Origin: CAYOXX01 sp964408025 | GTDB taxonomy: Bacteria > Acidobacteriota > DATKUA01 | NCBI GenBank assembly: GCA_964408025.1 | Contig: CAYOXX010000002.1 | Location: forward strand, 109,918 to 173,917 | Length of the DNA: 64,000 nucleotides | Direction: 5' to 3' | In this document: positions 8,413 to 16,428 of the stretch, piece after piece | Layout: the number at the start of each line of letters is the position of its first letter | Numbering within the stretch: position 1 is the first letter of the stretch | Position numbers and translations under genes: made by a program | The notes under the pieces: model-generated | Database searches by the model: none | Seen by the model: the letters and a program-made list of their open reading frames with translations, nothing else | What the model was told of the DNA's origin: nothing

Positions 8413-9810
8413 GTGATGTTGAAACCGAAGACAACCCTTATCAGGGGCGGAACAATAGTTATCGGGCAGACTGTTTCTCAACAAGATCTTCTAATTCAAG
8501 GGGAAAGGATTTCAGCTTTAGGTGACATGTCTGACCGCATGGCCGATGTCGAGGTAGACGCCACCGGCCTGCTAGTGCTGCCGGGGGCCGTCGACACCCA
8601 CGTCCACTTCAACGACGAATTCATGAACACGGTCAGCGTGCACGACTACTACACCGGCACCCTGGCTGCCGCTTACGGAGGCGTCACCAGCATAGTTGAC
8701 TTCTCCAACCAGGCTCCCGGCGAGCCTCTTTTAAGTACTGTCAAGCAGAAGAACAAAGAGGCCGCAGGCAACGCCCTCGTCGATTGGGGTGTGCATCCGG
8801 TTATTACGGAGCCGACGCCCCAAACACTGGCAGAAATTCCCTCGGTGGTCGAAGCGGGGGCGCCAACCATAAAGTGCTACATGACCTATCGCGACGAGGG
8901 CCTCATGATCGAAGACGAGGATCTGAAGCGCATTCTATTTGTGCTAAAAGAGGCCGGCGGAATGCTGATGCTGCACGCGGAGGATGACGACACAATAGGA
9001 ATAAACGTACACAGGATGATCAAGGAGGGCCTCACCAAACCAATCTATCACGCCAGAAGCAGACCGCCCGAGACAGAGGTCAAGGCAATCCGCCGTTGCC
9101 TCAAGATGGTAAGAGAAACAGGAGGCAGACTGTTCATCGTCCACATGGCTACCGACGAAGGTGTTGACATTGTACGTGAGGCCCGGCTCGAAGGCCTTGA
9201 TCTCTTTGCTGAGACGTGTACTCACTATCTAGTCTTCACCGATAAAATGTTGGAGCGCGATGACGGAATCAAGTGGATCTGCTCTCCTCCCCTTCGAAGC
9301 CAAGCAATACAAGATCGGCTCTGGGAAAGCATAAAGAACAGCAACATTTCGATGGTGACCTCCGACGACGCCGCCTACTCCTGGGAGGCCAAACTTCATG
9401 GCGCCGACCGCTTTGACAAATGCCCAAACGGCATCCCGGGCATCGAACCCCGTCTAAGCATTCTCTACTCCGAAGGAGTGGCCGGAGGACGGATCTCCTT
9501 GCCGCGGTTTATTGAGTTGATTTCTACAGCGCCGGCTACACTATTTGGCCTGACGCCGCAAAAAGGCAGCCTCAATCCCGGAGCCGATGCCGATATCGTA
9601 CTCTTCGATCCCGACGCGCAATGGGTCATGAGCCGGGAAACGCTGCACATGGCCAGTGACTGGTCCGCCTATGACGACATCGAAGTCACGGGTAAAATTA
9701 AGAAGGTGTTTTCTCGGGGGGAGCTGATTATCGACGAAGACCGCTGCCTGGCGGAAAGGGGGAGGGGCCGTTATCTGCACCGCAAACTCGACCTGTCTGC
9801 GGGCGCGTAA
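8413..9810 (+). CDS. Hydantoinase/dihydropyrimidinase family cyclic amidohydrolase
   Basis: About 465 residues of the amidohydrolase superfamily with a complete two-metal site. It has HxH in VDTHVHFND (His63/His65), the carbamylated lysine in TIKCYMTY (about Lys154), metal His in MLHAEDD and IVHMAT, and the catalytic Asp in TSDDAAYS. Such enzymes open hydantoins or dihydropyrimidines to N-carbamoyl amino acids in the cytoplasm. Translation can start at GTG 8413 or the adjoining ATG 8416; AGTAGG lies just upstream. It follows the aminotransferase by 26 bases and is accompanied by a hydantoin-type racemase and an amidohydrolase-like M20 enzyme, which supports hydantoin or cyclic ureide use. Whether the substrate is hydantoin, dihydrouracil or another cyclic imide cannot be decided from sequence. 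Confidence 0.88.
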   Translation: MMLKPKTTLIRGGTIVIGQTVSQQDLLIQGERISALGDMSDRMADVEVDATGLLVLPGAVDTHVHFNDEFMNTVSVHDYYTGTLAAAYGGVTSIVDFSNQAPGEPLLSTVKQKNKEAAGNALVDWGVHPVITEPTPQTLAEIPSVVEAGAPTIKCYMTYRDEGLMIEDEDLKRILFVLKEAGGMLMLHAEDDDTIGINVHRMIKEGLTKPIYHARSRPPETEVKAIRRCLKMVRETGGRLFIVHMATDEGVDIVREARLEGLDLFAETCTHYLVFTDKMLERDDGIKWICSPPLRSQAIQDRLWESIKNSNISMVTSDDAAYSWEAKLHGADRFDKCPNGIPGIEPRLSILYSEGVAGGRISLPRFIELISTAPATLFGLTPQKGSLNPGADADIVLFDPDAQWVMSRETLHMASDWSAYDDIEVTGKIKKVFSRGELIIDEDRCLAERGRGRYLHRKLDLSAGA

Positions 9811-9850
9811 TAAACCTCGCGAGCGGGCTAAGTTCATCCAGGAGACTTAA

Positions 9851-11236
9851 ATGAACGGCGAAGGAAAGAAAGAATTCCCTATATTTTCAGGCGCCTCTCC
9901 AGAGCAGGTGGCTGAGGATCTAGAAACACTTGTTGATTTTCCGGATCAGGGGCTCCCGCTTGAAGAACTGTCCAAATTGATAGACGAACGGCTTCTTCCT
10001 CATCTGATGCGCTATGACCAGCCCGGATTCCAGTCGATGTTTAACTCGTTCCCGGAAGAGGGAGCGGAATTCGGGGCTAAGATTGCCCTCGCCTACAATC
10101 AGGGCGTAACCAACTGGCAGGTATCGCCGGGGGGAGCGATGCTGGAAGAGCTATGCTGCAGGGCTATCTGCAGGCTCTTCGGATTCGGACCTGATTCCGA
10201 TGCCACCTTCATGTACTGCGGCACCTATGCGAATCAGCTAGCCTTGTACCTGGCGCTCCATCGGAAAGCGGAGGGTGAGGGCTTCGACTTGGCCGAGAAG
10301 GGCCTGTGGGGGTTCCCCGACCCTCCCCGCTTGAAGGTTCTGACCTCTTGCGATGCGCACTTTTCCGTCAAACATGCCGTTCGCATGTTGGGGCTGGGCG
10401 AACGGAACCTGGTAACGCTGGCCGTGGATGGAAATCGGCGCATAGATGTCGAGCTGATCGAGGAATACATTAAGAAAACTCGAGAACTCGGTGACCTCTT
10501 TTGCCTGGTCGCCACGGCAGGCACCACTTGTGCCGGCTCCGTGGATCCGATCCTCCCGATTGCAAAAATCTGCGACCAGCACAACATCTGGCTTCACGTG
10601 GACGGGGCTTACGGCCTGGCTTACAGCCTGGTTCCCGAATGGAAGCCGTTGTTCGCCGGAATCGAGCTTGCCGATTCGGTCTCCTGGGATCCGCACAAGC
10701 AACTAGGCATCCCCATACCAAATTCCCTGCTCTTCGTCCGCCGCAGGGAAGACTTCGGCAGGATGGCCTTGCACAGTAACTATTTCAATATAGCGGAAAC
10801 CATCGAGCCAAACCCGGGATTGAAATCGCCCCCTTCCACCCGCCCACTTGCTGCCCTGCCTCTAGTGACCTCTTTGCGTTATCAGGGCATGGCCAAGGTG
10901 ATTGAGAGGCTGCGTGCCCCGCTTGCCGCGATTAAAGCGACGGTTGAACATCTTGAAAAGGAGCCCGACATCGAACTCATGCACCGGCCCGATACGGGAA
11001 TCTTCTGTTTTCGTGTAATCCCCGGAGGCGTGGAAGAGGACAGGTTGGATCAGTTGCAACGATATCTCTATGATACGATCATGGCTGAGGGGAAGCGGTC
11101 TATATCAGTAGCTGAATTTGATGGCAAGACTGTATTGAGGCTGCTGGCGATCTCACCATTTGTGACAAGCCGGGACTTGCTGGAAACCGTTTCTGAAGTG
11201 CGGGCTCTGGCACGTGTATATATAGCTTCCTATTGA
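9851..11236 (+). CDS. Group II PLP-dependent amino acid decarboxylase
   Basis: A 461-residue member of the glutamate/aromatic amino acid decarboxylase family (fold type I). Visible landmarks are MYCGTYANQLALYLAL (counterpart of the substrate-binding GT..AN motif), AHFSVKHAVRMLGLG, VDGAYGLAY with the PLP-contacting Asp, and the Schiff-base lysine in SWDPHKQLG. CAGGAGACTTAA just before the ATG supplies a ribosome binding site. It sits 40 bases after the hydantoinase and before an amino-acid symporter. It should convert an amino acid to its amine, which the class III aminotransferase could then oxidise. Candidate substrates include aspartate, glutamate, diaminobutyrate and aromatic amino acids; sequence alone does not choose among them. 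Divergence from typical bacterial GAD suggests a distinct subfamily. Confidence 0.82.
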   Translation: MNGEGKKEFPIFSGASPEQVAEDLETLVDFPDQGLPLEELSKLIDERLLPHLMRYDQPGFQSMFNSFPEEGAEFGAKIALAYNQGVTNWQVSPGGAMLEELCCRAICRLFGFGPDSDATFMYCGTYANQLALYLALHRKAEGEGFDLAEKGLWGFPDPPRLKVLTSCDAHFSVKHAVRMLGLGERNLVTLAVDGNRRIDVELIEEYIKKTRELGDLFCLVATAGTTCAGSVDPILPIAKICDQHNIWLHVDGAYGLAYSLVPEWKPLFAGIELADSVSWDPHKQLGIPIPNSLLFVRRREDFGRMALHSNYFNIAETIEPNPGLKSPPSTRPLAALPLVTSLRYQGMAKVIERLRAPLAAIKATVEHLEKEPDIELMHRPDTGIFCFRVIPGGVEEDRLDQLQRYLYDTIMAEGKRSISVAEFDGKTVLRLLAISPFVTSRDLLETVSEVRALARVYIASY

Positions 11237-11310
11237 GTAAAGTACAAACCTTGTGACCACGACTCTCGCTTCTCATACTCAATAGATAGAGCGCGGGAGG
11301 TACTTGGCGC

Positions 11311-12720
11311 TTGCTGGAAAGTGTCCTGGACGGCGCTTCATACGTAAGCGGGGCCCTCTGGGGGCCCTGGACGCTGATTTTTATCGCTGCCGTTTCCGTT
11401 TTCCTGACGGCAAGATCCGGCTTCTTCCAGATAAGAAAACCCGGACTAATCTTGAGAGAAACTCTAGGGAAAATCTTTGAGCGGGGGGAATCCGCTAACA
11501 AGGGAAGAATGTCACCGTTCCAGGCGACGTCAACAGCTCTGGCCAGCACCGTTGGAATGGGAAACATCGCCGGGGTCGCCACAGCCATCTCCATCGGAGG
11601 GCCGGGATCCATATTCTGGATGTGGCTCCTGGCTCTACTCGGGATGATGTCAAAAACCGCGGAGATTACACTCGCCGTCCACTACAGGGATGTCGACAAG
11701 GAAGGGCGTTTCCGTGGCGGACCCATGTATTACATCAAGAAAGGTTTGGGCTGGAAGCCACTGGCCATCGTATTCAGCTCCGGAGTACTCATAAATTCGT
11801 TGTTGAGTGCTTCCCTGCTCCAACCGCACACAGTCGGCAGGGCTCTCCTGTCCAGCTATAATTTCGATCCCTACATAGTCACCGGCCTGATGGCTGTCAT
11901 CACTGCGATCGTAGTTTTCGGTGGAGTCAAAAGAATCGGCCAATTCTGCGAGAAGCTCGTGCCCCTCATGTCCCTTCTGTATATTTTGGGCGCGGTAACG
12001 ATATTTGTCGTAAATTACGCAAAAATGCCAGAGGTGTTCGGTTCAATATTCATGTACGCTTTTGCGCCGGCCCCGGCTGCCGGCGGGGTGGCGGGAGTGG
12101 CGGTTGCTACGGCCATCCGAGAAGGTATGGCAAAGGGGATGCTGTCCAACGAAGCCGGCTGCGGAACCGCCCCGATGGTTCACGCGACAGCAGATACGAA
12201 GCACCCCTTTCAGCAGGGCATGTGGGGAACATTTGAAGTCTTTGTAGATACGATCGTTATCTGCACCATAACTTCCTTCGTCGTCCTCTCGACCGGAGTA
12301 TTATCCAGCGGGGAATCCGGTATAGAGTTGGTTATACTTGCTTTCTCATCTGTGTTCCCTGAGGAAGTTGCGGGCACGATGCTCTCCTCCTGCATCCTGA
12401 CTTTCTGCCTGACGACCCAAATAGGTTTTTTTATTTACTATGAAACGGCATTGGTTAATGTATTCGGTAAAAAAGCTGTGAGATATCTGAAATGGCTTTA
12501 CCTGATTCCCGGAATACTATTTGCGGGATTTGCCGACGTCGACAGGCTATGGGTTTTCGCAAACATCGCTGTAGGCGTCTGCGCCATTCCGAACCTAGTT
12601 GCTGTTCTGGCCCTGAGCGGGGTATTCTTTAAGTTAATGAAGGACTATTTGAACGACACGAACAAATACGCGACAAGGATTGTCGATTCTTCGAAGGAAT
12701 ATGTGCAAATAGCACAGTAA
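11311..12720 (+). CDS. AGCS-family sodium:alanine/glycine symporter
   Basis: A 469-residue integral membrane protein with about ten hydrophobic segments. Start TTG 11311 has GGGAGG at 11295-11300. Family signatures include QATSTALASTVGMGNIAGVA in the first half, GGPMYYIKKGLGWK, and NEAGCGTAPMVHATADTKHP followed by QGMWGTFEVFVDTIVICT, all typical of the alanine or glycine:cation symporter family. It would import a small neutral amino acid with Na+ across the inner membrane. Its place between the decarboxylase and the racemase suggests it brings in the amino acid or carbamoyl/cyclic derivative that the cluster degrades. The weak TTG start may keep expression below that of the enzymes. Confidence 0.88.
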   Translation: MLESVLDGASYVSGALWGPWTLIFIAAVSVFLTARSGFFQIRKPGLILRETLGKIFERGESANKGRMSPFQATSTALASTVGMGNIAGVATAISIGGPGSIFWMWLLALLGMMSKTAEITLAVHYRDVDKEGRFRGGPMYYIKKGLGWKPLAIVFSSGVLINSLLSASLLQPHTVGRALLSSYNFDPYIVTGLMAVITAIVVFGGVKRIGQFCEKLVPLMSLLYILGAVTIFVVNYAKMPEVFGSIFMYAFAPAPAAGGVAGVAVATAIREGMAKGMLSNEAGCGTAPMVHATADTKHPFQQGMWGTFEVFVDTIVICTITSFVVLSTGVLSSGESGIELVILAFSSVFPEEVAGTMLSSCILTFCLTTQIGFFIYYETALVNVFGKKAVRYLKWLYLIPGILFAGFADVDRLWVFANIAVGVCAIPNLVAVLALSGVFFKLMKDYLNDTNKYATRIVDSSKEYVQIAQ

Positions 12721-12763
12721 ATAATGTTTCCCATTGGAAGACATGGAAAGGATTTGTTAGTCT

Positions 12764-13231
12764 ATGGATAACAATAGAATGAGCAAAAAAATCGACAGGA
12801 TCTCATTTCAACTCGGCATGATCAATTGCTTTGCAGAGATGGTGGCCTGTGGCGTGAAGAAACTTGCTATAAGTCCGCCGATCTCTCCCGAGGATTATGA
12901 AGTAATTGGAAAGCTATCCAATAACATAGTAAAAGGGTTCGGCATACAGTCCTATTTGGAAAGATCCCTGCTGATAACTGATCTTCAGCCTGAAGAATTC
13001 ACTGCAGATAAGTGGTCCATCCTCTACTACGAAAGTGAGGAGATCCTTGAGGAATATCTGGTCTTAAAGGAGAAAAAGCGGCAGCTTGAACGGTCGGGCC
13101 GGTACAATAGGGAGGCCGGAAGAGAGATGGCCAGGGCTTTCATGAGGCTTTTAAGCTATCCCGAGGACAAAACAGAAGAAAAGCTCTCCAAGGAGACCCC
13201 GTCATCCCCCTACATGCTTACTGACGATTAG
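12764..13231 (+). CDS. Unknown 155-aa cluster protein
   Basis: I do not recognise a named domain. The protein is soluble, mostly helical in appearance, and has no signal peptide. The N-terminal half contains FQLGMINCFAEMVACGVKKLAISPP with two cysteines. The C-terminal half is charged (EEILEEYLVLKEKKRQLERSG) and may form a short coiled coil. It lies 43 bases after the symporter, and its stop codon is followed at once by the Shine-Dalgarno of the racemase, so it is translated within the operon. Start could be ATG 12764 or ATG 12779. Its conserved location suggests a small accessory or regulatory role in the cyclic-amide pathway, but that is inference. Confidence 0.7.
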   Translation: MDNNRMSKKIDRISFQLGMINCFAEMVACGVKKLAISPPISPEDYEVIGKLSNNIVKGFGIQSYLERSLLITDLQPEEFTADKWSILYYESEEILEEYLVLKEKKRQLERSGRYNREAGREMARAFMRLLSYPEDKTEEKLSKETPSSPYMLTDD

Positions 13232-13241
13232 GAGTTTGGTT

Positions 13242-13937
13242 ATGAGGATATTGATCATCAATCCCAACAGCGACGAAGAGATGACTAAGGCAATTCAAAA
13301 AGCCGCCGACAATTTCGCCGGCGGGGATTTCGAAGCCGTATGCAAACCTACACCGGGAGCGCCCGCATTCATTGAAACCTACGAGGATCAAATCAAGGCC
13401 GCGCCCGAAATGATTCGGCTAGTGAGGGAAAACGAAAAGAAGTTTAATGCCTTCGTGGTCGCCTGCCACTGCGACCCTAATCTCGATGCAATCAAGGAGA
13501 TCACCAAGAGGCCTGTGGTCGGTATTGGCGAGGCATCGATGAAGATTGCCTCCATGCTGGGGCACCGCTTTTCAGTTGTTTCAAGCAGCAAGCATTCCAT
13601 TCCCAATAAAGAGGCCCTGGCAAGCAAATACGATCTTCAGGACATGCTTGCTTCGGTCAGAGCTCCCGCGGATGAAATGTCTGAATGCGACGAAGAAGAA
13701 AAGATCATGCGGGCCGCGCAATCGGCCATCGAGGAGGATATGGCGGAAGTGATTGTGCTGGGCTGCGCCGGGATGGCGGGACTGGATAAGCAACTTCAGA
13801 AGAAACTCGGCGTTCCTGTTCTGGATGGAGTCGCTTGCGCCCTGATAATCGCGTCCGGCCTGGTTAAATATGGAGTCTCAACCAGCAATATCCGTAGGTA
13901 CAACACTGAATACAAAATCCCTCCTGTGGGCGGTTGA
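13242..13937 (+). CDS. Asp/Glu/hydantoin racemase family protein
   Basis: About 231 residues from ATG 13242, with GGAG seven bases upstream overlapping the previous stop codon. It starts with the RILIINPNSDEEMT motif typical of hydantoin racemases. Both catalytic cysteines are present, in VVACHCDPNLDA (about residue 76) and VLGCAGMAGL (about residue 180). The two-cysteine mechanism abstracts the alpha proton from either face, racemising 5-substituted hydantoins, aspartate, glutamate or allantoin. Beside a hydantoinase it most simply supplies the enantiomer that the hydantoinase or downstream hydrolase prefers. Allantoin racemase and arylmalonate decarboxylase relatives are alternatives; the two cysteines argue against the latter. 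Confidence 0.85.
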   Translation: MRILIINPNSDEEMTKAIQKAADNFAGGDFEAVCKPTPGAPAFIETYEDQIKAAPEMIRLVRENEKKFNAFVVACHCDPNLDAIKEITKRPVVGIGEASMKIASMLGHRFSVVSSSKHSIPNKEALASKYDLQDMLASVRAPADEMSECDEEEKIMRAAQSAIEEDMAEVIVLGCAGMAGLDKQLQKKLGVPVLDGVACALIIASGLVKYGVSTSNIRRYNTEYKIPPVGG

Positions 13938-14000
13938 AACTATCGGTTTTTTCTCGAAGTGCGGGATCGTGAGCGCAACATTCATGGGAGATAGCTCGCT

Positions 14001-15194
14001 ATGAGAGAAAAGATAACTTCTATCGCAACGTCAATTCACGACGATCTCATAAACTTACTCCGCGACATGATCGCCATCCCCTCCTACAGCGGTAAGGAAG
14101 GAGCCGTTATCGAGCGAATGAAGCAAGAGATGCAGAACCTCGGTTACGACCAGGTTTGGGTCGACCCACTGGGGAATCTCTTGGGACGGATCGGTTCGGG
14201 AAACAAAGTGATCGCTATTGACGGCCACTGCGATACCGTCGGTGTCGGCAATCCGGAAACCTGGAAAGTCGATCCCTTTAAGGGCGATTATCGCGATGGA
14301 GTCATCTACGGACGGGGTGCATGCGACCAGAAAAGCGGCCTGGCATCGGCAATTTACGCCGGCAAAATCCTGAAAGAGGTCGGCATGCCCGATTGCATTT
14401 CGGTTTTCGTCGTTGCCACGGTGCTCGAAGAGGACTTCGAAGGCCTCTGCTGGCAATACATCATTAATGAAGGCAGGATCGTGCCCGAGGCGGTCCTGAT
14501 CACCGAGCCGACAGGCCTGGAGATCAAGATCGGTCAGCGCGGACGGATGGAAATTGAGGTGAAGACTGAGGGAATATCCTGCCACGGCTCCGCTCCCGAG
14601 CGCGGGAAAAATGCGATCTACTTAATCGCTCCAGTAATCCAGGAAATCGAGCGCCTTAACGAACGCCTGGAAAGCAAATCCGTGCTGGGAAAGGGTACCG
14701 TTACGGTAACCGATATCCGCTCCACCGCGCCTTCTCTTTGTGCCGTTCCCGACAGTGCCACCATTCACCTGGACAGGCGTCTGTCCGCCGGAGAGAAGCT
14801 GGAGACCGCCGTCAAGGAAGTGCAAGACCTTATTTCAGTTAAGACAGCCAAAGCAAAAATTTCGGTGCCTGAATATGAAATCAAGAGCTACACCGGTCTC
14901 GCTTACCCAGCCAGAGCTTACTACCCTATGTGGTTGATGGACGAATCGGACCCCCTAATTCACACGGCAGCAGAGGCGCATAAAAAAATGTTCGGCGAAG
15001 AAGCAGACATTGGTGTTTGGGGGTTCTCTACTAACGGCGTGGTGACGAAGGGCGTTTATGATATCCCGACCATCGGATTCGGTCCGGGGAAAGAGGAACA
15101 TGCCCACACGCCCGATGACCAGGTCCGCACGGACGATCTGTTAGCAGCTATGAACTTCTACGCTGCGTTCGTCCTGGAATGGGGAGAAGGATAG
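14001..15194 (+). CDS. YgeY-like M20 family metallohydrolase
   Basis: A 397-residue M20 peptidase/deacylase. Metal ligands are visible in IDGHCDTVGVG (His76, Asp78), GRGACDQKSG (bridging Asp), VLEEDFEG (catalytic Glu and ligand Glu), ITEPTG, and the last His in EEHAHTPDDQV. Overall it most resembles the YgeY group, which in E. coli sits beside a hydantoinase gene in the ygeW-ygeX-ygeY-hyuA region. Here too it ends a hydantoinase cluster. Likely action is hydrolysis of an N-acyl or N-carbamoyl amino acid or a dipeptide-like amide. ATG 14001 follows GGGAGATAG. It is the last clear gene of the cluster; downstream sequence is degraded. Confidence 0.82.
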   Translation: MREKITSIATSIHDDLINLLRDMIAIPSYSGKEGAVIERMKQEMQNLGYDQVWVDPLGNLLGRIGSGNKVIAIDGHCDTVGVGNPETWKVDPFKGDYRDGVIYGRGACDQKSGLASAIYAGKILKEVGMPDCISVFVVATVLEEDFEGLCWQYIINEGRIVPEAVLITEPTGLEIKIGQRGRMEIEVKTEGISCHGSAPERGKNAIYLIAPVIQEIERLNERLESKSVLGKGTVTVTDIRSTAPSLCAVPDSATIHLDRRLSAGEKLETAVKEVQDLISVKTAKAKISVPEYEIKSYTGLAYPARAYYPMWLMDESDPLIHTAAEAHKKMFGEEADIGVWGFSTNGVVTKGVYDIPTIGFGPGKEEHAHTPDDQVRTDDLLAAMNFYAAFVLEWGEG

Positions 15195-15239
15195 TACCAT
15201 TTAAGGAAGAGCGGTTGAAAAAGTGTCCCACGAGCAGCC

Positions 15240-15445
15240 GCCAGAGCAAAACGCTGGCATCTCGTCCGGCGACGCCGTCTACCGTGCGATTCTATCTTTC
15301 CAGAGACATCGGATTGAAAAAGAAAGACCGCCTAATAGTCAGCGCCCAGCTGCGGGCCGTGAAGCACCGTAAGAAGAGGACTATCAGGCTAATGACAGCA
15401 TTGCCCGAAGACGTTCACCCAGCCGCTTCGGACCCTAAAATGTAG
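15240..15445 (+). pseudogene. Remnant of a CARDB-like secreted adhesion domain
   Basis: The frame ending at 15445 contains TPSTVRFYLSRDIGLKKKDR followed by IVSAQLRAVKHRKKRTIR and ALPEDVHP. The pattern 'VRFYLS.D..L...D' and then a '...LP' strand is typical of CARDB-type beta-sandwich modules in large secreted proteins. There is no signal peptide, no full-length domain and no independent start outside the M20 gene, and the frame ends abruptly. I read it as the tail of a decayed secreted-protein gene. The family match is by eye and moderate. Confidence 0.4.
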
Positions 15446-15914
15446 CTACCATCTACACTCCACAGAGATTGCTTGTGTTTACCGGCTTGCCCTGGAGCTT
15501 CAAGGCTCCACTGCCCCGGGACAAGAGCAACTTCGCTCTAAGATCAATAGCTGTAAAAGCGCCTTTAAAAGCGGAAAGAGTTAAAGGGGTGAGATTTGCG
15601 GTGGGGGCAAAGCCATTTAATGAGGTCTGGAGCAGGTGAGTATCCAGATGCTTCCTACTTCCAAATCGGCCAACCTTAAGAGGTGGTTGAGCCTCACGGC
15701 GGGAGTGAGTTCATCAACACGCGGCTAGCGTCAGATGCAGGGAGACAAAAGCCCCGTGTAGGAGCGGGAAACCTGTAAAATCCGCCTGCAGAGCGGAAAA
15801 AACCGGAAGGGGCAATCGGTTGAAACGAGGAGCTAAAACGATCCTGGAGAGCTCGAAATGCCCACTCAAATGATCAATAAATTAATGGCCTCTGATAAGC
15901 CGAATCAGAAGAGC
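15446..15914. other. Intergenic region with repeat copy 3
   Basis: About 470 bases without a supported gene. It holds a full copy of the dispersed repeat (15511-15610). A further GC-rich stretch with several short inverted repeats (15690-15800) could fold, but it matches no RNA family I can name. Confidence 0.45.
15511..15610 (+). repeat. Dispersed intergenic repeat, copy 3 (full length)
   Basis: Starts CTGCCCCGGGACAAGAGCAA, then CTTCGCTCTAAGATCAATAG, and ends GGGGTGAGATTTGCGGTGGG, the same 3' block as copy 2. The middle diverges. Full-length copies 2 and 3 bracket the catabolic cluster. Confidence 0.55.
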
Positions 15915-16094
15915 CTATACTTCGCCTCTCTTCAGCATGCTCGCACAGCAGCACGATTTGTAGAAGAGGCTCATGATGGCCAAAATTATGGCGGCCACGA
16001 TAACAACCCATTGAACCCAGGTTGCAGGCCACCAGAATATGGCCAACACGGCGATAACAGCAGCCAAAATAAACCGGCAGAAGCATATACTCAT
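15915..16094 (-). CDS. Small hydrophobic membrane protein with Cys-rich tail (59 aa)
   Basis: Starting at ATG 16094 with a very strong ribosome binding site (GGGAGGAGG, about eight bases upstream), the frame encodes about 59 residues. It has two transmembrane-like segments: FILAAVIAVLAIFW and WVQWVVIVAAIILAIMSLF. A C-terminal YKSCCCASMLKRGEV follows, with three adjacent cysteines and basic residues; MSICFC at the N-terminus adds two more cysteines. Size, topology and cysteines suggest a small inner-membrane protein, possibly binding metal or palmitoylation-like lipid, but no family is recognised. It stands alone in a repeat-rich region. Confidence 0.6.
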   Translation of the reverse strand: MSICFCRFILAAVIAVLAIFWWPATWVQWVVIVAAIILAIMSLFYKSCCCASMLKRGEV

Positions 16095-16322
16095 GGCACC
16101 AACCTCCTCCCTTAGAGTGTTTGCATAATAACATAAGAACACCAAAGGTCAAATTAAATAAACTTTATCTCCGAGCCTGATCCCGACCCCAGAAAACGAG
16201 TCCAGTTTTAATGCTAGTAAATTGTCGTCTACGACACTTGTTCTCCTCGATTTTCATTGGTATCTCAGGAACCTTAGAATATGCAATGCCGCGGTTCTGG
16301 AGTGGTAACCATTCCTCCCCCG

Positions 16323-16372
16323 CTCCGCTGCCTTGTGACATGAGCATCTCCGCTCCAAGAGCTGAAAGCTGC
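16323..16372 (+). repeat. Dispersed intergenic repeat, copy 4 (5' half)
   Basis: CCGCTGCCTTGTGACATGAG followed by CATCTCCGCTCCAAGAGCTG resembles the first half of the repeat at 15511, and the preceding 35 bases resemble the flank of copy 1. The 3' block (GGGGTGAGATTTGCGG) is absent. Confidence 0.45.
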
Positions 16373-16428
16373 ATTAACAAGAGACTATTGCCCTATCTGA
16401 TCACAGAGGAAAGCTGAGCCTGACCTCG

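Noticed and set aside
15690..15860. Possible structured RNA or group II intron remnant
   Set aside because: Several short GC stems are visible, but no domain V-like hairpin or reverse-transcriptase fragment could be identified.
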